Source of the DNA: Thiogranum sp.
Lineage (GTDB): Bacteria; Pseudomonadota; Gammaproteobacteria; DSM-19610
Direction of reading: 5' to 3'
DNA length: 35,106 nucleotides
Assembly: GCA_024636585.1 (NCBI GenBank)
Contig: JAGXGS010000086.1
Span: 1-35,106, forward strand
Notes under the pieces: model-generated
Told to the model about the DNA's origin: nothing
The model's database searches: none
Seen by the model: the letters and a program-made list of their open reading frames with translations, nothing else
In this document: in pieces, positions 1-6,423 of the stretch
Layout of the letters: each line of letters begins with the position of its first letter
Position numbering within the stretch: position 1 is the stretch's first letter
Program-made: the position numbers and the translations under genes

Positions 1-1233
1 ACCGATGCTGGCCGAGATCGTCAGCGTTCGCCCTTTGATCTCAAAGGGCAAATTGATCGCGGCACGAACCTTGCCCGCGAAAAAATCAGCGGAATCCGCG
101 CCGCGAATATTGGTCAACAGTACCGTAAATTCATCCCCGCCCATGCGTCCGACGGTGTCCGACTCGCGGACGCACTGCACGAGACGCCGCGCCACCTCGC
201 GCAGCAGCAAGTCGCCGACCTCGTGGCCGAACGAATCGTTGACCTGCTTGAACTCGTCCAGGTCGAGGTACAACAGCCCCAGGCGCTCCTTGTCACGGTC
301 AGCCCGCTTGAGCGCCGTGTCGAACCGGTCGTGGAAAAGTGTCCGATTGGGGAGACCGGTCAGATCGTCGTGAAGAGCCATGTAATGCAATCGGGCTTCC
401 GCCTGCTTGCGCTCGATGGCCATGGCGATCTGGGTCGAGACGAACTGAAGAAGCTCCTTGTGCTCTTCGGTGTAACCGATATCTCCGACGTCAGTCTGCA
501 CAACCAGGGCGCCCACGACGCGGTCCTGCGAGATCAACGGCACGCCCAGCCAGTTCGCGCGATCGCCGCCCGTTTCCGGCTTCGCCGCCGTATCCGTACC
601 GGCATCTCCAGTGACCTTAAGCAGGGCCTGACCGGTGCGGATGACTTCCGCGATAGGAGTTCCCGAATCCAGGGCGGGAGGCGCGCGCCCGCGCCCGTCG
701 ACCAGATACGGAAACGACAGCGTGTCGTGGGAGTTGTCGTACAGCGCAACGAGGAAATTCCTGGCCGGAAGCAGTTCGCCGATGATACGGTGGATGTGCC
801 GGTACAGGTCGGGCAAGCCTTCGGCCGCATGCACCGCTTCAGAAATCCGGTAAAGCGAACTCTGCATGTGCTCCGCGTGCTTGAGCGCCGTGACATCGCG
901 CGCCACAGCCAAACGGATGCCGTCGGATTCCGACCAGCGGGCCGACCACATGATGTGCACGACCCCGCCATCCTTGCGCACGTACCGGTTCTCGAAATGC
1001 GTCTGCGGCTGGTCACACATGATCTCCGCGGCGGTCTTCAGGGTCCGCTCGCGGTCTTCCGGATGTACCAGCTCGATCATGTTCCTGCCGATCAGCTCTT
1101 CCCGGCTGTATCCCAAGAGGCGCTCACAGGCGGCGCTGACAAAGATAAAGCGGCCCTCGACGTCGACTACGCAGATCGCGTCAACCAGCTGGTCGATGAC
1201 TTTGCCGAGAAAGGTCGGGGAATTCGTGATCAT
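1..1233 (-). CDS. PAS-GAF-GGDEF diguanylate cyclase (partial, C-terminus beyond the left edge)
   Basis: This is a predicted cytoplasmic sensor that makes cyclic di-GMP from two GTP. Read on the minus strand from ATG at 1233, 411 codons stay open to base 1. Residues 1-118 look like a PAS domain (AICVVDVEGRFIFVSAACERL, then a VHPEDRE motif). Residues of about 125-285 look like a GAF domain. A GGDEF domain begins at about 295 with LTGLPNRTLFHDRF. The active-site GGDEF is at about 365-369, and RESD lies five residues before it, which matches the RxxD product-inhibition site. Both the catalytic and the inhibitory motif therefore look intact. An EAL domain could follow outside the window. There are no transmembrane segments at the N-terminus, so the signal is probably internal. 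The start is uncertain because no strong ribosome binding site precedes it. The gene lies just outside the left end of the integrated element. Confidence 0.88.
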   Translation of the reverse strand, partial: MITNSPTFLGKVIDQLVDAICVVDVEGRFIFVSAACERLLGYSREELIGRNMIELVHPEDRERTLKTAAEIMCDQPQTHFENRYVRKDGGVVHIMWSARWSESDGIRLAVARDVTALKHAEHMQSSLYRISEAVHAAEGLPDLYRHIHRIIGELLPARNFLVALYDNSHDTLSFPYLVDGRGRAPPALDSGTPIAEVIRTGQALLKVTGDAGTDTAAKPETGGDRANWLGVPLISQDRVVGALVVQTDVGDIGYTEEHKELLQFVSTQIAMAIERKQAEARLHYMALHDDLTGLPNRTLFHDRFDTALKRADRDKERLGLLYLDLDEFKQVNDSFGHEVGDLLLREVARRLVQCVRESDTVGRMGGDEFTVLLTNIRGADSADFFAGKVRAAINLPFEIKGRTLTISASIG

Positions 1234-1433
1234 GCAGAGCTCGCACAGAAATTTCTTTCGCCTGTCTTGATTATAATCGATGGAAATGGCATGTCCCCTG
1301 TTATTTACCTTACTCTCCCGGGAGCGCCTGGCAAAACGGGAGGACGGCGGAAGGGCGGGGTATCGAAATTACGCTGGCGGAGATGCGTGACGGCCCGTGA
1401 GGACGCTCTTATTGAATTATGCAGTTAACCAAG

Positions 1434-1482
1434 AATGGTGGCCAGGGACAGAATCGAACTGCCGACACGGGGATTTTCAGTC
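1434..1482. repeat. Left attachment site: orphan 3' fragment of tRNA-Phe
   Basis: These 49 bases are identical to 8001-8049, in direct orientation. They contain the complement of the tRNA-Phe 3' end (CCA, acceptor strand, T arm, and the anticodon arm up to the start of its 5' strand) and stop where the D-arm side would begin. Identity breaks at 1483 (G against C at 8050). This is the usual product of tyrosine-recombinase integration into a tRNA 3' end. Confidence 0.95.
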
Positions 1483-1716
1483 GGAGTAAACCAATAACAC
1501 ACAACAAACTACCATAATAAAAACAATAGGTTTTCCCGTTATCTCGCTTGCTGTTTATTGCACTTTTTGGTCATTATTTGCCAGCGAGTGCGCCGTGAGT
1601 GCGCCACGGATATACTTACCGCTATTCACTAGGAAAGAAACTCCACCACTCTGGTACTCAGCTGCCGGATGGCGACGAGACAAGACGGCCAAAGCCGCTA
1701 CGGGAGGACCACCAAG
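1483..1716. other. Element left-end non-coding region with integrase-arm-like repeat
   Basis: These 234 bases lie between the left attachment site and the first cargo gene, and I see no gene. They are AT-rich up to about 1580. A 28-bp block at 1579-1606 then matches 7906-7933 at the other end of the element (23 of 28 identical, direct orientation). The ribosome binding site for the cargo gene, GGGAGG, lies at about 1702-1707. Confidence 0.6.
1587..1604 (+). repeat. Arm-type repeat copy 1 (AKTGCGCCNNNNGTGCGC)
   Basis: The sequence AGTGCGCCGTGAGTGCGC holds two half-sites, TGCGCC and GTGCGC, about one helical turn apart. It matches 7914-7931 (direct) and 7753-7770 (inverted). Its position inside the attachment core is that of integrase arm or excisionase sites. 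The binding protein is unknown, and an AlpA operator is the alternative. Confidence 0.6.
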
Positions 1717-2394
1717 ATGATTACGTTACGCCTCATAGGACCATTGGCTGGCTGTATCCTGGCGATGGCAAGCACCACGGCTGAAGCCGCACAGGTCCGA
1801 TATGTTCTGGAAGGTGACTGGTTCTTGTTTAGCGGAACTGACGACTATAGTTTGGATGGCGCTCATTTCCTCTGGACGGTAACGGCTGATGCAGCATCCC
1901 CTCCTGTATCTACCGGAGCAGACGCATTCGGAAGTCAGATCGCCTTTTACGGACCTTTGTCCTCGCAGATAGCATTTACAAATCGAAGCAACAGCGCCCC
2001 AGATACGATCGCGACCGGCGCGTTACCGTTGCTCATAACCACGAATGCATCTGTCGGTAGCGGTCGGACGGACATATTCCAAACGGATAGCTATTACCTT
2101 GACGGAGATTTTTCTGACCTTGTAATCACCCAGTTCTCTCTCAACTTCACAGAAGACTTTTACCTTGCAGGTGGATTTGCTCCATTGCCTGAAAGCTTCG
2201 ACCTCACAAAGGCGATCAATCCCTTTTCAGGCGGGGGATCCATATTTAATCCATTCGATGACAACACAACTAAATACAGCGTGAGTTCGTGGTCAATGTC
2301 TGTGCGGCCAGTGCCCATTCCCGCAGCCGTCTACCTCTTCGGCTCCGGCTTGTTAGGACTGCTTATAGTAGCCAGAAAAGCGGGTGGATTATGA
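1717..2394 (+). CDS. VPLPA/PEP-CTERM exosortase-sorted secreted protein (element cargo)
   Basis: The protein has 225 residues. The chosen ATG is preceded by GGGAGG at good spacing and starts a signal peptide (MITLRLIGPLAGCILAMAS, then an Ala-rich cleavage region TTAEAA). The body (about 25-195) is rich in Ser, Thr, Asp and Phe, has no Cys, and resembles no enzyme I know. The C-terminus is a classic sorting signal: the motif VPIPAAVYLFGSGLLGLL, a hydrophobic helix, and a basic end (VARKAGGL). Such proteins are cut and anchored or released by an exosortase or archaeosortase-like transpeptidase and usually belong to extracellular polysaccharide or biofilm matrices. No exosortase lies in this window, so a host enzyme must serve. 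The gene overlaps the next by ATGA. Its codon use looks more AT-rich than the host genes, suggesting transfer. Confidence 0.82.
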   Translation: MITLRLIGPLAGCILAMASTTAEAAQVRYVLEGDWFLFSGTDDYSLDGAHFLWTVTADAASPPVSTGADAFGSQIAFYGPLSSQIAFTNRSNSAPDTIATGALPLLITTNASVGSGRTDIFQTDSYYLDGDFSDLVITQFSLNFTEDFYLAGGFAPLPESFDLTKAINPFSGGGSIFNPFDDNTTKYSVSSWSMSVRPVPIPAAVYLFGSGLLGLLIVARKAGGL

Positions 2395-2699
2395 AAGCAC
2401 ATGCAATTTACTCTATGAGCATTATGATTGCCCTGCTCGGCGCCGCTGTCCCCGCTTCCGGCTACTCGGAACAGCTAAATATTCTGGATCTTGCATCAGG
2501 CCGATATCACCCGGAAAGCCTCTCAGATCACCAACAAAAACGAGCCTTGGCTGAGGAATATCAACGCCAGCAAATTGAGCAAATGAAATTACAGAATCTT
2601 CTACTCAAGCAGCAGTACGAGATGGAACAACTGAAGCTACAGAATCAACGACTGAAACAACAGCTAGACGCGACAGGACTTCGCGATTCTCAGCAATAA
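2391..2699 (+). CDS. Small secreted coiled-coil protein, unknown function
   Basis: This 102-residue protein has an N-terminal signal peptide (basic start MKAHAIYSM, hydrophobic core, ALLGAAVPASG). Residues from about 45 to the end are rich in Gln, Leu, Lys and Glu, with repeated LQNxLLKQQ and LKLQNQRLKQQ heptads, and so probably form a long coiled coil. It starts inside the stop codon of the VPLPA-CTERM gene (ATGA overlap), so the two are likely made together and may act together at the cell surface or in the periplasm. I do not recognise a family. It has no cysteine lipobox. Confidence 0.7.
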   Translation: MKAHAIYSMSIMIALLGAAVPASGYSEQLNILDLASGRYHPESLSDHQQKRALAEEYQRQQIEQMKLQNLLLKQQYEMEQLKLQNQRLKQQLDATGLRDSQQ

Positions 2700-3160
2700 C
2701 CCGACTCTGATATGTCGGAAAATCCGCTCTCACCGTTACCAGAAGGTTCTTTTTTTTTTGGTTTTAACGAAACGAGCGGAACAGTATTGTTCTCACGAAA
2801 GCCATAGGGGTGGGGTGCCCCCCCCCCCTAGCTTGCCAGCGTCATCACCTTATCAAACGTCATCATTTGTCATCGTGCTATCGAATGCTGCCATGCCGCA
2901 GCTCGGGGACTCGGCCATCTAGGTAACTGGATCAGCAGCCTTGACTAGCATGAAAGGGGGAATCGCCGCCGTCATTCGCCACCAGAAATGGGCACTCCCC
3001 CATAACATGGTATAAGTGGTCCAAGTGGCATAACTGGTGAAACTCAGTAACAGCGCGGGTTCCAGAGCATTTCCGGCTGGAAAATCGCCCGTTTTCGGGG
3101 TGTCCCGATTTCAGTTTTAACCAGTTTCACCAGTTCTGCATTCATAACCAGTTTCACCAT
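2700..3160. other. 461-bp non-coding region: C11 tract, short repeats and candidate replication origin
   Basis: No gene is visible here. After the cargo genes come a small hairpin (CCGAC 2701-2705 with GTCGG 2714-2718), a run of ten T (2750-2759) that may end transcription, and a run of eleven C (2818-2828). Three direct copies of GTCATC follow at 2841, 2859 and 2869. The last 160 bases hold 9-bp periodic repeats, described separately. Lying between the convergent 3' ends of the cargo genes and the helicase gene, this is the natural place for an origin. Confidence 0.55.
3008..3159. repeat. 9-bp periodic iteron-like repeats (TGGTGAAAC family), candidate origin
   Basis: On the plus strand, four 9-mers are contiguous from 3008 to 3043: TGGTATAAG, TGGTCCAAG, TGGCATAAC, TGGTGAAAC. 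On the minus strand, TGGTGAAAC occurs exactly at 3151-3159 and 3124-3132, 27 bp (three units) apart. Each is followed by TGGTTA, giving an identical 15-base direct repeat. The two groups face each other across about 80 bp. The last copy ends two bases from the stop codon of the RepA-type helicase gene. Iterons beside a helicase-primase module are typical of small replicons. Function is inferred. Confidence 0.6.
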
Positions 3161-4243
3161 CTACTGGGGGAGCACTCGAGAGTAATCCATCCGGTTCTTC
3201 TCGAATCCTTTGCGGGCATCCCATAGCCGATCCGGCCCGGTTGCCCAGCGCTTCAGAACACTTTGGACGACTCGCCAGCCAAAGACATGATTTGCTTTGC
3301 AGTGGTCGAGAATGGCTGTCTGACTGGTGATGCCGGCATCTAAGGCTGATTCAATCGCTGCGATAACGGGCAGATCTTTTTCGCGCTGCATCTCAATCCG
3401 GTTCTGACTCGCTACGTCCACGAACTCAGGCGCCAGGGAAACATCCCGGTCTGGTGTGATATGGAACGTTATGGGACGAAATACCCCGCGCACCTTCGAC
3501 GTGGAGGAAAGCGGGTCGGTGGAAACAACCATGCTTCCGTCATCGCGCTTTTGTGGAATGAGGTATATCAGCTCATCCACGTCTGCACGCAGATCGCCGG
3601 TGCCTTCGTATACGGGCTTTCCATCTGCATCCGAATATTTGTTTGTGTGAGCCAGAAGCACAATGGTCATGCCCTTGGCGGTCAATCCTCGCAGGGTCTT
3701 GTACAGCTCCTTGGCCCGGCTCTTGTTTATCACGTCTGTCATTTTCTTCAGGGTGTCGAAGATAAACACAATATCGGAGTAATCCCCGCCTTCGTCATTC
3801 ATCTGAACCAGCTTTTGAATCACGTTATCCATTGACAGACCGGCCTTCATGTCGGGGACCAACAGCGTGTAATTTTTCGCTTCCGCCGCGATAACGGCCT
3901 GCTTCGCGTCTGTGGCTGATATATCTGCATTGACGTAGTACACGCGATAGTTGCTCGCAATCTCGCCTGAAACCCACGCCAGAATTGTTGTCTTGCCGCC
4001 ATTGGGCGGTGCAGGTATGGCTAGCAAGTGCCCCCGGATGATTAGGTTCGGATACACCCATTCCGGTGATTTGATGGCGTTCGCTTCGTCTAGGCTCATG
4101 GTGAATGCCTTTGTCCAGTCCAGATCATTTTGTTTAGCGGTTTCCAGCACCCGGCCCAGGAAACGCCGGTCAGTTCGGAAATCGTTGGGATCGTTGCCCT
4201 TATTATCGCGAGGTGAGACAGCCTCCAGAATCTTCGTCATCAT
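3161..4243 (-). CDS. RepA-type AAA helicase/ATPase (DnaB/RecA-like, AAA_25)
   Basis: This 360-residue protein is a probable replicative hexameric helicase of the element. The Walker A motif APPNGGKTT is at about 78-86, after IIRGHLLAIP. Walker B IVFIFD is at about 158-163, and a sensor-like VLLAHTNK follows near 195. The last 70 residues look like a winged-helix DNA-binding region (ITSQTAILDHCK, VVQSVLKRW). This layout is that of RepA-like ATPases in plasmids, satellites and prophage islands, which unwind the origin for a partner primase. The start ATG overlaps the primase stop (ATGA), giving translational coupling. The candidate iterons begin two bases past its stop codon. RadA- or KaiC-like ATPases are related folds but less likely beside a primase. 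Confidence 0.8.
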   Translation of the reverse strand: MMTKILEAVSPRDNKGNDPNDFRTDRRFLGRVLETAKQNDLDWTKAFTMSLDEANAIKSPEWVYPNLIIRGHLLAIPAPPNGGKTTILAWVSGEIASNYRVYYVNADISATDAKQAVIAAEAKNYTLLVPDMKAGLSMDNVIQKLVQMNDEGGDYSDIVFIFDTLKKMTDVINKSRAKELYKTLRGLTAKGMTIVLLAHTNKYSDADGKPVYEGTGDLRADVDELIYLIPQKRDDGSMVVSTDPLSSTSKVRGVFRPITFHITPDRDVSLAPEFVDVASQNRIEMQREKDLPVIAAIESALDAGITSQTAILDHCKANHVFGWRVVQSVLKRWATGPDRLWDARKGFEKNRMDYSRVLPQ

Positions 4244-5040
4244 CCGTCCTGCTCCCTGATAATCACCAGCCGTTCAGGTCGGTATACGTCGGCGATTGCA
4301 TGCGCGACTTTCTTCAGTTGTGATTTCCCGAAAGCCGCTGCACAGCAGGCGTTACCTTTGCTATGGTGAAATACGATGCTGTACGCGCTGGCCCATCCTT
4401 CGGCAACAAACCAGTTCAAATGCCTGTTCAGTGTGTTGCCCAGCAGCAGGGCGCGGGGGTGTTGGTCAGGATCGGATAGCTTGCCGAAAGTCTGTTTTTC
4501 CCCGGCAGTATTCACACATTGCACGGCGACAACGTTGTTGCCCCTGAGATTGCGGATCGGGATAACAATGCAGTCTGTGTCCTTACCTATTACCCGCCCG
4601 CTTGCAATGGCCCTTCCGGCCCCTCCGGCGCTTTCGATACCTTTTGCAAGCGCATAGGGATGACTGGTCACGGCGTCATCGCTGCAATCGGCTTTAAGCC
4701 AGATTTCAGCCGCATAGATGCCAGAATGCTGCTTCGGTGGTACCGGGCTTTTCTTCTGGATGATTGGCCGCTCTGGTGGCTTTTGGCTGGTCCTGTAGCC
4801 ACGCTCTCGGGCGATATGGAATAACGTGCCGATCTGTACAGGTCCGGCCTTGATTGATCGCCATACATCCCGGGCCGCTGTTTCGCTGTAGTTGTCGGCT
4901 GTGCTGCTCCAGTCGTCCCAAAGGGGAAAGCCTCTATCCCCGATCGCCGATTTAACCGCCATTCCAACCCGTAGCCAGATGTCTCGATCATCGGCGGGGA
5001 TGAATCGCAAAGCTTCAGCAATGTCGTTCGCCGTAGTCAT
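4240..5040 (-). CDS. PriCT-2 / toprim primase-like protein
   Basis: This 266-residue protein probably primes replication of the element. Residues 1-75 match the PriCT-2 primase C-terminal domain pattern (IAEALRFIPADDRDIWLRVG, GFPLWDDWS, TAARDVWRSI). From about 110 a toprim-like fold follows: CIVIPIRNLRGNNVVAVQCV, the conserved segment FVAEGWASAYSI near 200, and a final RPERLVIIREQDG in place of the usual acidic DxD end. The polymerase (AEP or DnaG-type) domain is not obvious, and the protein is short for a full P4-type primase-helicase. The work is therefore split between this gene and the helicase downstream. It stops right after the toprim motif, which looks like a C-terminal truncation compared with larger toprim primases; the overlap with the next gene suggests this is its natural end. 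It overlaps both neighbours by ATGA. Confidence 0.74.
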   Translation of the reverse strand: MTTANDIAEALRFIPADDRDIWLRVGMAVKSAIGDRGFPLWDDWSSTADNYSETAARDVWRSIKAGPVQIGTLFHIARERGYRTSQKPPERPIIQKKSPVPPKQHSGIYAAEIWLKADCSDDAVTSHPYALAKGIESAGGAGRAIASGRVIGKDTDCIVIPIRNLRGNNVVAVQCVNTAGEKQTFGKLSDPDQHPRALLLGNTLNRHLNWFVAEGWASAYSIVFHHSKGNACCAAAFGKSQLKKVAHAIADVYRPERLVIIREQDG

Positions 5041-5432
5041 GAGCCACCCCCCCCCTCGGCGGAAACACTGAAATTCCGCCTTGCCTGACCGCGCAGCCGT
5101 TCTAGAGTCGTTGGTGAGTAGCGTCTGCGCCTAGGAATACCCAGCAGAGAGGCCATTCCACGGACCAAACACGGTTCGTTCGTAGTTAACCATGCCTCCC
5201 CGGTCAAAACGTGAATATTGCCGTTCCAGCCGGTGTTTCTGATAGCCATAAAAAGGTTCTTCAGCTTGCAGGTTCCAATAGGCGCACGGTCCGGTTTTAC
5301 GATCCATAGATCGAAACTACCGTCGTTGTTTAAGGTGACTTCGCAAAACTTGCCAACAATTCTGGGTTCGCTGTCAGTCACCAGGAAAGCTCCCTTCGCG
5401 AAGTCATCGCCGAAAATATCATTTAGACTCAT
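5037..5432 (-). CDS. Conserved-looking element protein of unknown function (131 aa)
   Basis: I do not recognise this protein. It is soluble, starts MSLNDIFGDDFAKGAFLV, has a beta-rich middle (GKFCEVTLNNDGSFDLWIV) and a basic region near 100-118 (PRRRRYSP, RLRGQARRN) that could bind nucleic acid. Its gene starts inside the alpA stop codon and ends inside the primase start codon (both ATGA), so it belongs to the replication operon. The final residues, EGGGGS, come from a run of nine G on the coding strand (5047-5055). A slip there would change the last residues and break or shift the coupling to the primase. A role in replication or copy control is a guess from position. Confidence 0.65.
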   Translation of the reverse strand: MSLNDIFGDDFAKGAFLVTDSEPRIVGKFCEVTLNNDGSFDLWIVKPDRAPIGTCKLKNLFMAIRNTGWNGNIHVLTGEAWLTTNEPCLVRGMASLLGIPRRRRYSPTTLERLRGQARRNFSVSAEGGGGS

Positions 5433-5629
5433 GCTGCTGGCCTCCCGGTCAGCCAGCTAAAGAACCTTTCTTCATCAATCAGTACACGGCGGCCATTACG
5501 TACCAGCGCGCCGACCTGTTCCAGCCCATTATCTTTGGCGTAAAAAATCCGGTGCCGTAAGCCGCCAACCGGGAACGCTGGATGCTTTTGGTTGAACTGT
5601 TTGACAGTCAGGAGAGTGGGTATAGCCAT
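5429..5629 (-). CDS. AlpA-like / excisionase-like small DNA-binding protein
   Basis: The 66-residue protein has the pattern of AlpA/Xis winged-helix proteins: LLTVKQFNQKHPAFPVGGLR, then RIFYAKDNGLEQ, GRRVLIDEERFFSWL. Such proteins activate integrase expression or assist excision in P4-like elements. The ATG has GAGGG seven bases before it and lies just below a strong nested inverted repeat (5641-5683) in the leader. It is the first gene of the operon alpA, 131-aa unknown, primase, helicase, all with overlapping start and stop codons. Confidence 0.78.
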   Translation of the reverse strand: MAIPTLLTVKQFNQKHPAFPVGGLRHRIFYAKDNGLEQVGALVRNGRRVLIDEERFFSWLTGRPAA

Positions 5630-5640
5630 GATTGCGCCCT

Positions 5641-5683
5641 CGCAGTAATTGTGACGGTCTAGCGTATGCCGCTAGATACTGCG
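5641..5683 (-). promoter_or_regulatory. Nested inverted repeat in the alpA leader, abutting its ribosome binding site
   Basis: Outer arms CGCAGTA (5641-5647) and TACTGCG (5677-5683) enclose inner arms TCTAGCG (5658-5664) and CGCTAGA (5670-5676) around TATGC. One side has a 10-base bulge. All 14 pairs are perfect. In the alpA mRNA the last arm runs straight into the ribosome binding site (TGCGAGGG). It may be an RNA switch over translation or a DNA operator. Confidence 0.55.
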
Positions 5684-5722
5684 AAGGATTTTCGAGGATG
5701 GCTGGAGAGGATTGGCCCTATA

Positions 5723-5740
5723 GGGTTTGACCAAAAACCC
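5723..5740 (-). terminator. Weak hairpin after the 224-aa gene
   Basis: GGGTTT and AAACCC pair around a 6-base loop, nine bases past the stop codon of the 224-residue gene. No clear U run follows, so this is at best a weak terminator or pause. The neighbouring CCCTATAGGG palindrome (5716-5725) overlaps it. Confidence 0.3.
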
Positions 5741-5748
5741 AATAGTCG

Positions 5749-6423
5749 CTAACGGGTTTTGGAAAGATCCCTTGCCTCCTGCAACTTGCCTGCTATTGTG
5801 TCTTTTTTCTTCGGCAAGTCTAACCCGTGTTGCGCGCCCATTTGTTGCAAGATTTCTGCTGCTTTGGAATGCTTCTCAATAGGCAGTTTGGCCTCCGCTG
5901 CCAGTACAGCAATGATCTGTAACAGGCTGGTGCGTTCTCGTGGGTCTAAATCCGCCCCCCTGCTCTCCTGCTCGGCGGGCTTTGACGCTTCCAACAGCCC
6001 GACTAGATCCTTGGGTATATCAAAACCCTTACCCTTCGCCCATAACAGGAACTGCACGGGATACACACGCCTCTCAGGCCACGCGCGTCCATAATCCTTA
6101 CCGTCGAAGGGCTTTAAGTTTCCTGCGCCTAAAGATGTTTCTGCGCAAGCGATTGTTGTTTCGTATTGGGTTCCCTGCATACGCTTCCTAAGTACACCCT
6201 CGGGAGTTTCGGCATCTGGAACCAAACCCGCTATTAATTGACAGGCTTCCTTTACTGTCCAGAGATCGCGCAGACACCAATCCCCCAATGCTTTCCGGCG
6301 CAGCACCTCGATTCCAGAGTGCATTTCAGTTCGCATTTCTTCGAGAACTTTCCTGCCTTCTTCCTCCTGTTCTACAGTCAATCGCGCTGATTTAGGGGGC
6401 GGATCTGTAGGTCCATCGATCAT
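5749..6423 (-). CDS. Element-associated protein of unknown function (224 aa)
   Basis: Its ATG overlaps the integrase stop (ATGA), so it is made from the same message. The N-terminus is charged and probably helical (EEEGRKVLEEMRTEM). The middle has WCLRDLWTVKEACQLIAGLVP and WPERRVYPVQFLLWAKGKGFDIP. The C-terminal 60 residues (LLQIIAVLAAEAKLPIEKHS, then KAAEILQQMGAQHGLDLPKK and DTIAGKLQEA) resemble a tail seen, from memory, in many integrase-adjacent proteins of islands and prophages, probably a small helical DNA-binding module. I know no assigned function. A role in integration control fits its position only. Confidence 0.65.
   Translation of the reverse strand: MIDGPTDPPPKSARLTVEQEEEGRKVLEEMRTEMHSGIEVLRRKALGDWCLRDLWTVKEACQLIAGLVPDAETPEGVLRKRMQGTQYETTIACAETSLGAGNLKPFDGKDYGRAWPERRVYPVQFLLWAKGKGFDIPKDLVGLLEASKPAEQESRGADLDPRERTSLLQIIAVLAAEAKLPIEKHSKAAEILQQMGAQHGLDLPKKKDTIAGKLQEARDLSKTR

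Noticed and set aside
223-1428. 401-codon plus-strand open frame
   Set aside because: It is antisense to the PAS-GAF-GGDEF gene, whose motifs are clear on the minus strand; it has no protein-like pattern.
2701-2760. Standard Rho-independent terminator
   Set aside because: The T10 run is strong, but the only hairpin lies 30 bases upstream with a 5-bp stem, so I mention it only as possible.
2700-3160. CRISPR array
   Set aside because: The repeats are 9 bp and contiguous, without unique spacers, and no cas gene is near.
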